DNA of 64,000 nucleotides from JBGRQA01 sp041725895 (GTDB lineage Bacteria > Bacteroidota > Bacteroidia > Bacteroidales > Marinifilaceae), in NCBI GenBank assembly GCA_041725895.1, contig JBGRQA010000025.1, positions 1 to 64,000 on the forward strand, written 5' to 3'. Both the position numbers and the translations under genes were made by a program. The notes under the pieces are model-generated. The model was not told the origin of the DNA. It worked only from the letters and a program-made list of their open reading frames with translations, and did no database searches. Below, one piece after another: positions 1-9,559 of this stretch (positions are counted from its first letter, which is position 1; every line of letters begins with the position of its first letter).

Positions 1-62
1 CCCTCCAGTATACCTTGGATCGCTTTTTCCTTAAACGAATCATAGTTGAATTTCTTTGTCAT
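1..62 (-). CDS. Probable IS256-family transposase, N-terminus only (runs off window)
   Basis: The ATG is at 62-60, reading leftward off the window edge. The visible peptide is MTKKFNYDSFKEKAIQGILE. This resembles the N-terminus of IS256-family transposases, which open with M-T-x-(E/K)-F-x-(Y/F)-(E/D)-x-F-K-x-x-A-I and lead into a conserved gly-rich segment. Only 20 residues are visible, so the family call rests on N-terminal similarity and no catalytic DDE residues can be checked. If correct, the outer end of the insertion sequence should lie within the next 100-150 bases to the right. Confidence 0.5.
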   Translation of the reverse strand, partial: MTKKFNYDSFKEKAIQGILE

Positions 63-355
63 GGTGCTAAGATATATGCTTTATCAATTCACCCTGACAC
101 AGAGTTATGAACAGTCTCGCTCGATCGGGATTGCCAAAGCGCTACGATTAAAGTTTATGCGATCTGAAACAAAAAATTGACTGTGTAAATATACTACGAA
201 CAAACACAATTCATTTTTACTCACTAAAAATCATATAGAGCCTAAACTTTTTTGTTGAACTCCAAATATATCCTTCCCCTACATAAAAAAAATGAGTAAA
301 TTGAATACAGAATACCAAGAGAAGAGTGAGTTTAACGTTTAATTGTTCAATCACC
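63..355. other. Intergenic, probable IS end and upstream region
   Basis: No coding region is convincing here. Read on the minus strand, 85-110 (around tgtcagggtgaattg) and 175-195 (tttacacagtcaa) resemble IS256-type terminal sequence, so the element's outer end may be near 190. A 16-codon ORF at 292-342 (ATG then TAA) overlaps the start region of the next gene in another frame and is probably chance. Confidence 0.3.
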
Positions 356-859
356 ATGAAAGAAGATCACGACTGGAGCAAATTCTGTCTTAGAATAAAC
401 ATCAATGCCAAAGTTCAGGACATATACAATTACTGGACCACACAAAACAATCTGGAGAAATGGTTCCTGAGAAAAGCCGAATTCACAAATCCTGATGACC
501 TCCAAAAGGCTCCGGATAGTAGCATCGAAAAAGGAGATAGTTATCTATGGCTTTGGTATGGCTATAGCGATGACTTTGAAGAATCGGGGGAAATTCTGGA
601 GATCAATGGAAAAGATTTCCTTCAATTCACCTTTGGTAATGCGGGTACCGTTACCGTCCGAATCATCACCGAACATGGCGAAAACCTTGTCGAATTGTGG
701 CAGGAAAATATTCCTACAGATGAAAAATCGAGAGCCTACTATTATATGGGCTGTTCCAACGGATGGACCTTCTACCTGACCAACCTGAAATCCATACTCG
801 AGGGAGGCATCGATTTACGTAATAGAAATGACGAATTGAAACAGATGATCAATGCTTGA
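356..859 (+). CDS. SRPBCC (AHSA1-like) domain protein
   Basis: This is a 167-residue START/Bet v1-like protein of the AHSA1 subgroup, a cytoplasmic fold with a hydrophobic ligand cavity. The N-terminal part has the usual helix followed by a Y-x-x-W-T-T-x-x-x-L-x-x-W-F motif (residues about 20-37). A central G-D-x-Y-x-W-x-W-Y-G stretch and a C-terminal helix G-W-T-F-Y-L-T-N-L-K-S-I-L-E follow. I prefer ATG 356 (MKEDHDW) because relatives start near this point; an in-frame GTG at 326 would add ten residues. It stands alone, with a following gene on the same strand after 138 bases. Substrate is unknown. Confidence 0.8.
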   Translation: MKEDHDWSKFCLRININAKVQDIYNYWTTQNNLEKWFLRKAEFTNPDDLQKAPDSSIEKGDSYLWLWYGYSDDFEESGEILEINGKDFLQFTFGNAGTVTVRIITEHGENLVELWQENIPTDEKSRAYYYMGCSNGWTFYLTNLKSILEGGIDLRNRNDELKQMINA

Positions 860-997
860 TATTTAAGCAAAACAAGTTGTACTATCGGAGAACCATGAAA
901 ATCAATTTCCGAACTGATCTCCTATTACCAATCCGAACAAAATAGGGAGAATCAGGAAAGAGAATTCGAGGGCAATCCTTTTGTTTTAAGTGGAATC

Positions 998-1813
998 ATG
1001 TTAAGCTTTGCAAAAATGATGTTAGGAATTACGGGATTGCTTACAATTTTTGTTGGGGTACTCTTCCTGCTGTTCTACTTTTACCAGGAAAGAGTCATAT
1101 TCATTCCTCAAAAACTTCCAAAAGATCACCAATTTAATTACAACATGAACTATGAGGAACGATTTGTTGACCTGGAAGATAGAATCAGATTGCACGCTCT
1201 TCTATTTCGGACCAATTCTACCAAGGGAGTTGTTCTCTACCTTCACGGCAATGCCGGTTCTCTGGATCAATGGGGTTATGTTGCTCCTCCTTTCCTTAAT
1301 GCGGGTTACGATGTATTCATCATAGATTACAGGGGATTTGGTAAGAGTGAAGGTGTAATTTCCAGTGAAAAGGAGTTGTACGAAGACATGCAAAGTGTTT
1401 ATAATTATCTGAAAAAAGAATATCAGGAGAATGAAATCATTCTGGCAGGCTTCTCTTTAGGAACCGGACTGGCTACCAAACTTGCCGCTCAAAACAACCC
1501 GAAGCTTCTGATTCTGAAAGCCCCCTACTATAGCATGGTAAACGTCAAGAACCATCACTTTCCTTACCTTCCAACCTTTCTTCTACGCTACCCCTTGCAT
1601 ACCTACAAGTTCATTGATCAAATCAATTGTCCCCTTATCATCTTTCACGGGGAACAGGATGAAATCGTACCCTTCGAATCATCACTCCAACTAAAAGAAC
1701 TTACCTCTGAGAGAACCAAACTCTTTCCCCTCAAGGGACAAAAGCACAATGGAATCAGTATCCACCCGGAATACATTGAAAAATTAGATGAAGTACTAAA
1801 CAAGAAACAATAG
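998..1813 (+). CDS. Alpha/beta hydrolase, membrane-anchored (BEM46-like)
   Basis: This 271-residue serine hydrolase has an N-terminal membrane anchor (residues about 6-29, very hydrophobic) followed by an alpha/beta hydrolase domain. The oxyanion-hole motif Y-L-H-G-N-A-G is at about 81-87. The nucleophile elbow G-F-S-L-G-T-G is at about 151-157, the acid lies in F-H-G-E-Q-D-E-I-V-P, and the histidine in G-Q-K-H-N-G-I. This arrangement matches BEM46/ABHD13-type and S33-like lysophospholipase/peptidase families. The domain probably faces the periplasm. The true substrate cannot be read from sequence. It converges on the protease gene 63 bases downstream. Confidence 0.85.
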   Translation: MLSFAKMMLGITGLLTIFVGVLFLLFYFYQERVIFIPQKLPKDHQFNYNMNYEERFVDLEDRIRLHALLFRTNSTKGVVLYLHGNAGSLDQWGYVAPPFLNAGYDVFIIDYRGFGKSEGVISSEKELYEDMQSVYNYLKKEYQENEIILAGFSLGTGLATKLAAQNNPKLLILKAPYYSMVNVKNHHFPYLPTFLLRYPLHTYKFIDQINCPLIIFHGEQDEIVPFESSLQLKELTSERTKLFPLKGQKHNGISIHPEYIEKLDEVLNKKQ

Positions 1814-1876
1814 CCTGAGTATCGTCAACAAATGGCAAGTACTTATTTTCTTGAGGAATACTAAAAAAATGGATAA

Positions 1877-3952
1877 TTACACCAAAACAATTTTCCTAAT
1901 CAAGATAGTTCCATCAACCATCAACCGAAGAATGTAAATTCCTGAGGGCTGACCGGATAAATCAAGCTTCTGCAAATCCACATTACGATCCAGGATACCA
2001 TTATCCACCTGGGCTCCCTTCATATCGTAAATAGCCCAACTCGCCTGCCGAAAAAACAGTTTACTCAAATCCAGCGTCAACATTTCATTGGAAGAAGAGG
2101 GATTGGGGAAAATCGTAAATTGATCATCGTACCGGGTACTAATCTCCTTGGTCACTGATTGGGCTCCACAAACATTTTCTGCCGTCATTTTAACGAAATA
2201 AAGGCCGGAAGAAGCATACTCGTGCTCAGGATTCAACTCATTAGACCTCTTCTGATCCCCAAAATCCCAAGCTATTGATTGAACATCCTCCAAATTGCTT
2301 TTAAGTATAAGTTTCGTTTTTTCAATTTGATAGCTAAAGTCAGGAATTATTGGAGCCATAATCCGAATACTTTTCACAACAACATCTTCAATATCGTCTT
2401 TTCGAATCGTCAACTTTATTATCTTCACTCCCCTTTGGGAATAACTAACCAATGGTGGATTTTTTCCGGAAGCCGTTGATGGAACAGCATCAGCCCCAAA
2501 ATCCCAAAAATATTCCGTTGGTACACCTTGAGATTGATCAGTAATAAGGATAGGTTCACCAACACAAAACTCTTCCGCTTCCAAACTAAAACCTGCCAAT
2601 ATTCCGGTATTTTTAAAGTACCCATTCAATGTGATCACGCCGGTATTGTCAGGATCCAACCAATATTTTAACTGTTGCGAAGGATCCGAAAAACGGTCCC
2701 AACTCACAGAAAATTTTGCGTAGTAATCGTTCACTGGATCAAGACAAGAAGCATCGCCACCGGTAAGATCTCCAACAATACGATGATTCTGGTCAAAAAG
2801 CGGAGAACCGGATGATCCTCCTTCGGTTGTTCCCACATCCCATCTTAGGATTTTCCAATGCGTATTGGCATCAAATTTCACAAAACCGTCGTTATAACTT
2901 CCTGTCACAGGAGCATCAAAATCTTTTGATATCTTCTTTACATCTCCCCCCGGATGATGTATACAGGTCGTATTTTCTGCTGGCACATCCCCACGATTCC
3001 ATCCGGCATAGTAGGGATGAAAAGAGCTGGGAGGAGTTACCGAAAGTTCGACCAAGGAGAAATCAAGTCTTGATGTTGTTGCACGAAGTGTGGAACCGGA
3101 GATCGTATGGGTTTTGGAACCAGTGGTTCCTTCACAGGTTTCACTCTCGTAATTAAAAAAGAAAATAGCATCAGTTGCTAAATCCTGATTTCCCAGGGTG
3201 TGATTTGCTGTCAGGAAGTAGGGTTTCCCATCGTTTCGGGTATTGTTAATCAAAGCTCCCGATCCAATATAACCTGCATATAAAATATGACATACCGCAT
3301 TCTTTTCCCGCTGCCAATCGGCCCCCTCTGCACAATTGATGTTCACATTACAAGAGCCGGCTTTTCGTAATCTTAAAGTTTTAAGGTGAGCGAAAACATT
3401 CTTATAATCGTGCAATAACTCCCCAATTTCCAGCTCTGCGGATTTTACCACATCAACAGGTTCAATGTATTCAATTATCACCTCATCCCCCTCCAAAGGT
3501 TCTATCGCTAATCTTCGGGATAGTTTGTTATTCAGTGAGGTATAAGCACCCAATACCTGATCGGTTTGACTGCTGTATAGAAATAACTGAGCTCCTTCGG
3601 GTAGATGGAATCGTGTAAACACTATTCCAATAGAATAAGCTCCGGGGGAGGATAGCTTCAACCTCCAAACTCTTCTCCCATCTGATATAGTATCCCATCG
3701 TCCGGACTCCTTTATGGAATATGAAATCTTATACCTCTGAGCATATTTTAATCGTTTCAATTTACTCCGCTCCTCGTGATGATCGCTGCTTTGCATCGCT
3801 TGTTGCAGCTGAGGCATAGTAATAGCTCTCAACGAACTTTTTAAAGCCCCATTATTGAACACAGGTTGCCCCTCTGAACGAATTTGCCCCACTAATCGGG
3901 TAAAAGTAAACAGAGTTAGTAGAATCAGGAGGGAAAAATATCTGGTCGACAT
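1877..3952 (-). CDS. Secreted trypsin-like serine protease with PKD domains and T9SS sorting signal
   Basis: This is a 691-residue exported protease. A signal peptide (residues 1-22) is followed by a propeptide-like beta domain to about 195. Next comes a lysyl-endopeptidase-like S1 domain with cysteine-rich start (C201, C207, C221), catalytic His251 (T-A-N-H), Asp297 (S-R-L-D-F-S) and Ser381 (G-G-S-S-G-S-P). Two PKD-type repeats follow (F-W-D-F-G and A-W-D-F-G-D signatures). The C-terminal 75 residues (F-T-I-F-P-N-P-S to I-R-K-I-V-L-V) form a Por secretion sorting domain. Export through the type IX system and surface attachment or release are therefore expected. Nothing nearby suggests a dedicated substrate. 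Confidence 0.9.
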   Translation of the reverse strand: MSTRYFSLLILLTLFTFTRLVGQIRSEGQPVFNNGALKSSLRAITMPQLQQAMQSSDHHEERSKLKRLKYAQRYKISYSIKESGRWDTISDGRRVWRLKLSSPGAYSIGIVFTRFHLPEGAQLFLYSSQTDQVLGAYTSLNNKLSRRLAIEPLEGDEVIIEYIEPVDVVKSAELEIGELLHDYKNVFAHLKTLRLRKAGSCNVNINCAEGADWQREKNAVCHILYAGYIGSGALINNTRNDGKPYFLTANHTLGNQDLATDAIFFFNYESETCEGTTGSKTHTISGSTLRATTSRLDFSLVELSVTPPSSFHPYYAGWNRGDVPAENTTCIHHPGGDVKKISKDFDAPVTGSYNDGFVKFDANTHWKILRWDVGTTEGGSSGSPLFDQNHRIVGDLTGGDASCLDPVNDYYAKFSVSWDRFSDPSQQLKYWLDPDNTGVITLNGYFKNTGILAGFSLEAEEFCVGEPILITDQSQGVPTEYFWDFGADAVPSTASGKNPPLVSYSQRGVKIIKLTIRKDDIEDVVVKSIRIMAPIIPDFSYQIEKTKLILKSNLEDVQSIAWDFGDQKRSNELNPEHEYASSGLYFVKMTAENVCGAQSVTKEISTRYDDQFTIFPNPSSSNEMLTLDLSKLFFRQASWAIYDMKGAQVDNGILDRNVDLQKLDLSGQPSGIYILRLMVDGTILIRKIVLV

Positions 3953-4130
3953 GTAAATATTTTCAGTTTTATAAGATCACCCCAAAAATAATAATTCCGG
4001 ACTGATAAACAATAGTAAACATTAGACATAAAGATAATACACTTATGGCAATCTCATCTTATTTTCTTATATTTAATATTACCTGCTTAAAACGGAAAAT
4101 GGAATTTACTATACTCATGCTACGTTTACT

Positions 4131-6782
4131 ATGGACCTGAACCGCACGCATAAAACAACCTCCAAAGAATCGAAAACCCCAAAGGATTTCGACACTGCAA
4201 TGGAAGGCGTTCCAAACAGATCCCAAAAGTCAAACTCAGACACCTCTTCTGAAAGTAAGGAAACTACTCTGTTCAACAATTCCATTTACAATAATTTATT
4301 CCACTCCAATAGTCTTCCTATGATGGTGGTAGATCCCCAACCACCAAACCAAATCGTAGCAATAAATTCAACTGCCATCAAGCTTCTCAAACTGCACAAT
4401 CAGGAAAGCACAAAACTAAATATCTATAACATTAGTTCAACTCCACTTCCCCGCATCAAAGAAAAAATCAATTTCATGAAGAGAGGGAAAAATAGCTGCT
4501 TTCAGCTCGAATTGTTGGATAAAAATAAAAATACACTTACAATTCGTTTTCATTCCTGTCTTCTCCCATTTGAAGGGAAAAACTATCTCCACTTCACGCT
4601 CGAAAATCGAACGGAATTCAGCTCAATTCAGAAAAAATTATCACAAATTCAATACCAATTTGAAGAAACACCAAACACTGAATCTCAAGAAGTAGCAACA
4701 AATCGTATTCCGGGCAGAAAGGAAATTGAAAAAAGTGAAGAGATGGAGCGAGTCTCCTCCCCTGCTGAAGATCGATTCACCAAAGCCATTGAGCTCTCGT
4801 CGGACAGTTTTTGGGAATGGGACGGAAAAACGCGTACCGTATATCGTAGCAAACGATGGTACGATATGTTAAACTATCCCTACGGTCAATTTGAGGAAAC
4901 GGTTGATTCCTGGCAAAATCTCATCCATCCTGAAGATCTTTCCAAAGTGGATAAACATCTTCAGGCTCATCTCCGCAACGAAACCGGTCTCTTCGAATGC
5001 GAATACCGCATGAAATCAGGTTCCGGAGATTACAAGTGGATACTCGATCGCGGAAAAGTTTTTGAATGGGATGACAATGGAAAATTCATCCGTATGATTG
5101 GTTCCCATAAGGATATCACTGAAGAAAAAATGGCGCGGGTTTCAATGCTTGTAAACAAAGAGAAATTTCGAGCTCTGGTTGAAAACTCCAATGATATCAT
5201 TTTTCGGTTCAACCTTTCAGGAGAAGTATTGTACATGAATCCTTACGCTCACCGTTTTTTTGAAAAAACAGGGAGTAAAGAAACAAACTTTCCAATTCTT
5301 CCTCAACAGCTGTACTCCAACTTGAAAAACCTCCTGCAAGAAACTGCCATTAATGGGAGCATCACCCGAAAAACAATTCAGTTCAAACTCAAGAAAAAAT
5401 CGTACCTGTTCGACTGGCAAATCAATCCGGAATTCAATCTCCAATCAGAGGTCAAAACACTAATTGCCTGTGGAAGAGACATCACTCTTTTTAAAAAAAC
5501 AGTAGATGAATTAAAAAAATATCGATCCCACCTGGAGAAATTAGTGAATGATCGCACCATTGAACTAACCAGGGAAATCGATGAAAGAAAAAGAATCGAG
5601 AAGCAATTGATCCATGCCAAACAAAAAGCAGAGGCATCAGACCAACTCAAATCGGCCTTTTTAGGCAATTTATCACATGAAGTCAGAACCCCAATGAATG
5701 CAATAATGGGATTCACTTCACTGCTAAGCTCTCCGGATCTATCAGCCGAGAAAAAAAATAACTTCATTAAATATATCAACACCAATGCTCATTGTTTACT
5801 GGAACTAATAAATGATATCCTAGTCCTTTCCAAACTAGAGGCCGATGAATTAAAAGTTGAATTCGACACCTTCGATGGAATTAGTTTTATTAAATCGCAA
5901 AAAAAACTTTTGGAATACAAGCTAAAAGAGCTTAAAAAGCAGAAGAACGTAAAGATATTGTCTGAAATTCCTACTGATGTAACAAAATTCCCTTTACGAA
6001 CCGATCGGTTCCGACTAAGCCAAATCTTTTCCAAACTAATTAGTAATGCCATCAAATTTACTGAAAAGGGGTTCATCCGAATTGGTTTTACAAAAGGGAA
6101 AAAGGGTCGCATCCAATTCTTTATTGAAGATTCGGGAATAGGAATTCAACCGGATTACATACCTTATATTTTTATGCGCTTCACTAAAATAGACAAGCCA
6201 AACGAAAAACTATACCGAGGAATGGGAATGGGCCTAACCATTGCTCAAAAGATCGTTCAACTATTAGGGGGAGAAATATTTATTGATTCTCAACCGACAA
6301 AAGGCTCCAGATTCTATTTCGAAATCCCCTGCTTAATGAACTTACCCAATCCTAATATCAACCCGTCAAAAACAAAAAAAATGAAATTACCTCAATACGA
6401 TTGGTCAAGAAAAACCATCTTAATAGCAGAAGATGTTGAATCAAATTTCCTGTTTTTAGACGAAGTAATCAAGAAAACCGGAGCTACAATTTTATGGGCT
6501 ACCAATGGAGAAAAAGCCATCGATCTGTTCAAAAAACACAAAATCGATTTAATCCTAATGGACATTCAGATGCCAGTGATGAATGGTTTCGAAGCTACGC
6601 GAATCATTAAAAAAATCAATCCAAGCATTCCCATTATTTCTCAAACGGCCTACGCTATGGCGGAAGATCGGGATAAAAGTCTGGAAGCTGGCTGCGATGA
6701 CTATATTTCTAAACCAATCCCGACAATTAAATTGTTAAATCTTCTCGCCAACTATATCAATGTAAGGGTTGAAGAAAAGTAA
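4131..6782 (+). CDS. Hybrid sensor histidine kinase with PAS domains and receiver
   Basis: This 883-residue protein has no obvious membrane segment, so it is probably a soluble sensor. A poorly conserved N-terminal PAS-like region (about 50-160) is followed by a PAS/PAC domain (about 220-330; W-E-W-D, then E-Y-R-M-K-S-G-S-G-D-Y-K-W). A further PAS domain (about 345-460) and a coiled-coil linker lead to HisKA with phospho-acceptor His516 in N-L-S-H-E-V-R-T-P-M-N. The HATPase domain (G-M-G-M-G-L box) and a C-terminal receiver with phospho-acceptor Asp811 (L-I-L-M-D-I-Q-M-P) complete it. The receiver and kinase core closely resemble those of the kinase at 29437. No output regulator gene is adjacent. 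Confidence 0.92.
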   Translation: MDLNRTHKTTSKESKTPKDFDTAMEGVPNRSQKSNSDTSSESKETTLFNNSIYNNLFHSNSLPMMVVDPQPPNQIVAINSTAIKLLKLHNQESTKLNIYNISSTPLPRIKEKINFMKRGKNSCFQLELLDKNKNTLTIRFHSCLLPFEGKNYLHFTLENRTEFSSIQKKLSQIQYQFEETPNTESQEVATNRIPGRKEIEKSEEMERVSSPAEDRFTKAIELSSDSFWEWDGKTRTVYRSKRWYDMLNYPYGQFEETVDSWQNLIHPEDLSKVDKHLQAHLRNETGLFECEYRMKSGSGDYKWILDRGKVFEWDDNGKFIRMIGSHKDITEEKMARVSMLVNKEKFRALVENSNDIIFRFNLSGEVLYMNPYAHRFFEKTGSKETNFPILPQQLYSNLKNLLQETAINGSITRKTIQFKLKKKSYLFDWQINPEFNLQSEVKTLIACGRDITLFKKTVDELKKYRSHLEKLVNDRTIELTREIDERKRIEKQLIHAKQKAEASDQLKSAFLGNLSHEVRTPMNAIMGFTSLLSSPDLSAEKKNNFIKYINTNAHCLLELINDILVLSKLEADELKVEFDTFDGISFIKSQKKLLEYKLKELKKQKNVKILSEIPTDVTKFPLRTDRFRLSQIFSKLISNAIKFTEKGFIRIGFTKGKKGRIQFFIEDSGIGIQPDYIPYIFMRFTKIDKPNEKLYRGMGMGLTIAQKIVQLLGGEIFIDSQPTKGSRFYFEIPCLMNLPNPNINPSKTKKMKLPQYDWSRKTILIAEDVESNFLFLDEVIKKTGATILWATNGEKAIDLFKKHKIDLILMDIQMPVMNGFEATRIIKKINPSIPIISQTAYAMAEDRDKSLEAGCDDYISKPIPTIKLLNLLANYINVRVEEK

Positions 6783-6850
6783 ATGCTTCAACCCATACTT
6801 TCATAGCACTTAACAAAGTGCTACCATTGCTATTTATCTCTCAATTCTTC

Positions 6851-8098
6851 TTAACCAATCTTTCCTACTTCGTTGTTAACAGGCACAACTGAAGGGATGT
6901 CCATTTTTTTCTCCTTTTTCGATTGTATCAGCGACCAGGCCATAATCACACTAGTTACGATAATAACAAAAAGTAGAATTCCGGATTCAAAATCCTCTAC
7001 ATGATACTGTTCCGGGATGGCAAAGAACAATAGAATCGAAATCAATCCTCTTGGAGCAATGAATACCTGCGGCTTGAAATCCCTAACGATTACTTTTAAC
7101 AATAGATAGCGCAAACCGTAAATAAGTACCAGGGCAATAAAACTTACAATTACAACCCGTACACTGAGCAATGAACTAAGGCTAATGGTAATACCAAAAA
7201 TTACGAAAAAGAAAGTGCGGACAACAAAGGAAGATTCAATTGTAACCACCTTCAAATCTTTGAAAACAGAGGCCAACTGTTCCTGCTTAATATGTTTTTT
7301 CAAGAAACCACGAATGAACAAATGCGGGTTTTCCAGAATCAACCCGAACACAAGAATAATCATAAGTGAGGATAAATGAAGCAACTTTCCGATAGAGTAC
7401 AGAGTCAACAATACTGAAATAAGAAGAAATAGCTTTACACCGTCATTTAATTTTTGGAAGGCATAGATCATTAGGTAAGAAACCAAAAAAGAGATAACAA
7501 TGGTTACAAGAATATTTCCAACCACAGAAACTCCGACCTCTACAGCGCTATTGGCTTCGATATTACTAAGAATAAAGTAGAAACACATAATCCCAAGAAT
7601 ATCCGAAAAAGTACTCTCATAAATCATGAATTCCTTCTTGTCCTCATCCAGATTCACTACACTGGGAATAATGATGGCACTACTCATAATGGAAAGTGGC
7701 GTGGCATAAATCATTGCGATCAGAAAATCCAAACTCGGAATGAATGCCTGAATTACCAATGCGAGTAAAAACATGCACCCCATAACACCTAAAAAAGCAA
7801 CGGTAAACGACTTCCAGATAATGGGCCATTTGTCCCGGGTCAGTTTCAAATCAAGAGCGGCTTCCAGAACTATCATTATCAATCCCACAATACCGAGTAT
7901 TTCCAATACAGGAAACAAGTTCAACTCCTCGAGACCTACCAGGGTTAGTCCCTGCCGAATAAGAACTCCAAGCACAATAAGCAAAAGTACACTTGGAATA
8001 TTGGTACGCTGAGTCAGCAAATTAAAAAAGTAAGAAACAATTATAATAAGCGATGCAGCAATAATAAATGAATAGGGATTCAGGGTACTAAGTAACAT
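6851..8098 (-). CDS. Cation:proton antiporter (CPA family)
   Basis: This is a roughly 415-residue polytopic inner-membrane protein with 11-12 hydrophobic segments, of the Na+(K+)/H+ antiporter (CPA1-type) family. It carries the A-A-L-D-L-K-L segment in the position of the ion-binding Asp and a Y-A-T-P-L-S-I-M-S-S-A-I helix typical of the family. The C-terminus is a short charged cytoplasmic tail. The ATG at 8098 (MLLSTLNPY) is preferred over the GTG at 8125, which would add only nine residues. It converges on the histidine kinase gene. Ion specificity cannot be decided. Confidence 0.85.
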   Translation of the reverse strand: MLLSTLNPYSFIIAASLIIIVSYFFNLLTQRTNIPSVLLLIVLGVLIRQGLTLVGLEELNLFPVLEILGIVGLIMIVLEAALDLKLTRDKWPIIWKSFTVAFLGVMGCMFLLALVIQAFIPSLDFLIAMIYATPLSIMSSAIIIPSVVNLDEDKKEFMIYESTFSDILGIMCFYFILSNIEANSAVEVGVSVVGNILVTIVISFLVSYLMIYAFQKLNDGVKLFLLISVLLTLYSIGKLLHLSSLMIILVFGLILENPHLFIRGFLKKHIKQEQLASVFKDLKVVTIESSFVVRTFFFVIFGITISLSSLLSVRVVIVSFIALVLIYGLRYLLLKVIVRDFKPQVFIAPRGLISILLFFAIPEQYHVEDFESGILLFVIIVTSVIMAWSLIQSKKEKKMDIPSVVPVNNEVGKIG

Positions 8099-8374
8099 GA
8101 GTTCAAAATTTAAACATAATGCCACAAAAATACGAAAAGCTTCTTCAAACTCAGTCCGGATAAACAGAAAAAATAACGAGAAATCAAATCCGCAGAAAAT
8201 TATGAAATTAATTTAACAAGAGATTCTATCAGAACAAGAGAAAATAACAAGTTATAAGTCCCTAGTTGTATTGACTTGCTCTTTTGTTCTGAGAGTTTGA
8301 CTTCAGGCACAAGAAAGAAGTAATGAAATATTATAATTACACTCTCTAACAAACCATTGACACCAATGAAAGAA

Positions 8375-9559
8375 TTAAATAAAAGAAAGGCTCACGTCCT
8401 TAAGAAATTTCTCCTCCAATAATTTCACAATTTTCTTCACAACAGTCCTGCGAATTTCCAATTCCACAGGAAGACTTGGGTCTTGATGAGCAAAATTAAT
8501 TCGGGTTCCGTTAATAATGGAGATCTTATCGCTTTGCAAAAGATAGTGAACAATCTGATCTGCCGGTCCTTCCCCCAAAACGGTATTGATATTATAATCT
8601 TCGAGAATGCGGGCTACCTTTCCTATGGTTAGAATACCTTCGGTAACAAGATTTATTCCCTCCATATAGGAAGTTGGAGGCAGTTCGGGATCAGTTATCT
8701 TCATCCCTGCTGCAAATTTCAGGCTGAGTTCCCTGGCTAAAATTTCAGCAGTGGTTCCCCCACAAATAATTTTTTTCCCTTTAAAATGATACACCCGCAT
8801 AGCCAGTTCACTATCCTTTTCCTCCTCAAAAGGAGGACCGGTACAAATAAGTAACTTTCGCGGTTCCCTGAAATAGATTACTCCGGCGCTGGTATCATCT
8901 TTGGGTTCGCCTGAATCGTTGCGCTGAGCTCTTTTCACCAGCTTCTTGCCCAGACCATTGGCGGATACAAAGGGAGTACTTCTTACCAGATTTTTCACAT
9001 AATCCAACACATTTTCCTGTCCCCATCCAAAAGGATACTCCTTACTTCCCATCCCCGATTGCATAATTCCATCGGACCAGAAAAGGATACGATCCTCTTT
9101 TCGGGCAACAAAACTACAGGTTCTTAGCTCCTTGCCCTTATTAACATCACTATCCAGGGTTATTAGCTCCCATCCGGGATCATAGAATTCGGTGCCACGC
9201 ATTACCGTACAGCAGGGATTATCGAACTCAATGATACGTGTTGTACCGTCATATTCCACATCAATTATGGTAAAAGTAGAATAACTCACCTTACGAACAC
9301 TGCACACCGGCAGCGTGTTCATGATTATTTCAGCAATGGTTCTTACATCCTTATGCTCTGAGGTAAAATTTAAGGCCATGGATGCAGTAAGAGTCGCCAG
9401 CACATTGGCTTTTACCCCACTTCCCATACCGTCGCTCAACACGGCAATCGTCCGATTCTCTTCCTTTATTCTACGGGAAAGAAAAACGTCTCCACAGATC
9501 ATCTCTCCATGATGAAAAAGCTGCTGGCAATCAATATCAATATGAAATTTATCTTCCAT
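8375..9559 (-). CDS. SpoIIE-type PP2C serine/threonine phosphatase, copy A
   Basis: This is a 394-residue PPM/PP2C phosphatase of the SpoIIE/RsbU group. Metal-binding aspartates lie in C-G-D-V-F (D24) and L-S-D-G-M-G-S-G (D43), and in the later F-W-S-D-G and K-D-D-T-S-A motifs. A conserved C-terminal extension (about 235-394) has no function I recognise but is shared with copy B at 11861-13045. It overlaps the upstream hydrogenase-like gene by 11 bases, so the two are translationally coupled. By analogy with sensory [FeFe]-hydrogenase loci it probably dephosphorylates a regulator in response to the redox or H2 state sensed by its partner. That output is inferred. Confidence 0.88.
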   Translation of the reverse strand: MEDKFHIDIDCQQLFHHGEMICGDVFLSRRIKEENRTIAVLSDGMGSGVKANVLATLTASMALNFTSEHKDVRTIAEIIMNTLPVCSVRKVSYSTFTIIDVEYDGTTRIIEFDNPCCTVMRGTEFYDPGWELITLDSDVNKGKELRTCSFVARKEDRILFWSDGIMQSGMGSKEYPFGWGQENVLDYVKNLVRSTPFVSANGLGKKLVKRAQRNDSGEPKDDTSAGVIYFREPRKLLICTGPPFEEEKDSELAMRVYHFKGKKIICGGTTAEILARELSLKFAAGMKITDPELPPTSYMEGINLVTEGILTIGKVARILEDYNINTVLGEGPADQIVHYLLQSDKISIINGTRINFAHQDPSLPVELEIRRTVVKKIVKLLEEKFLKDVSLSFI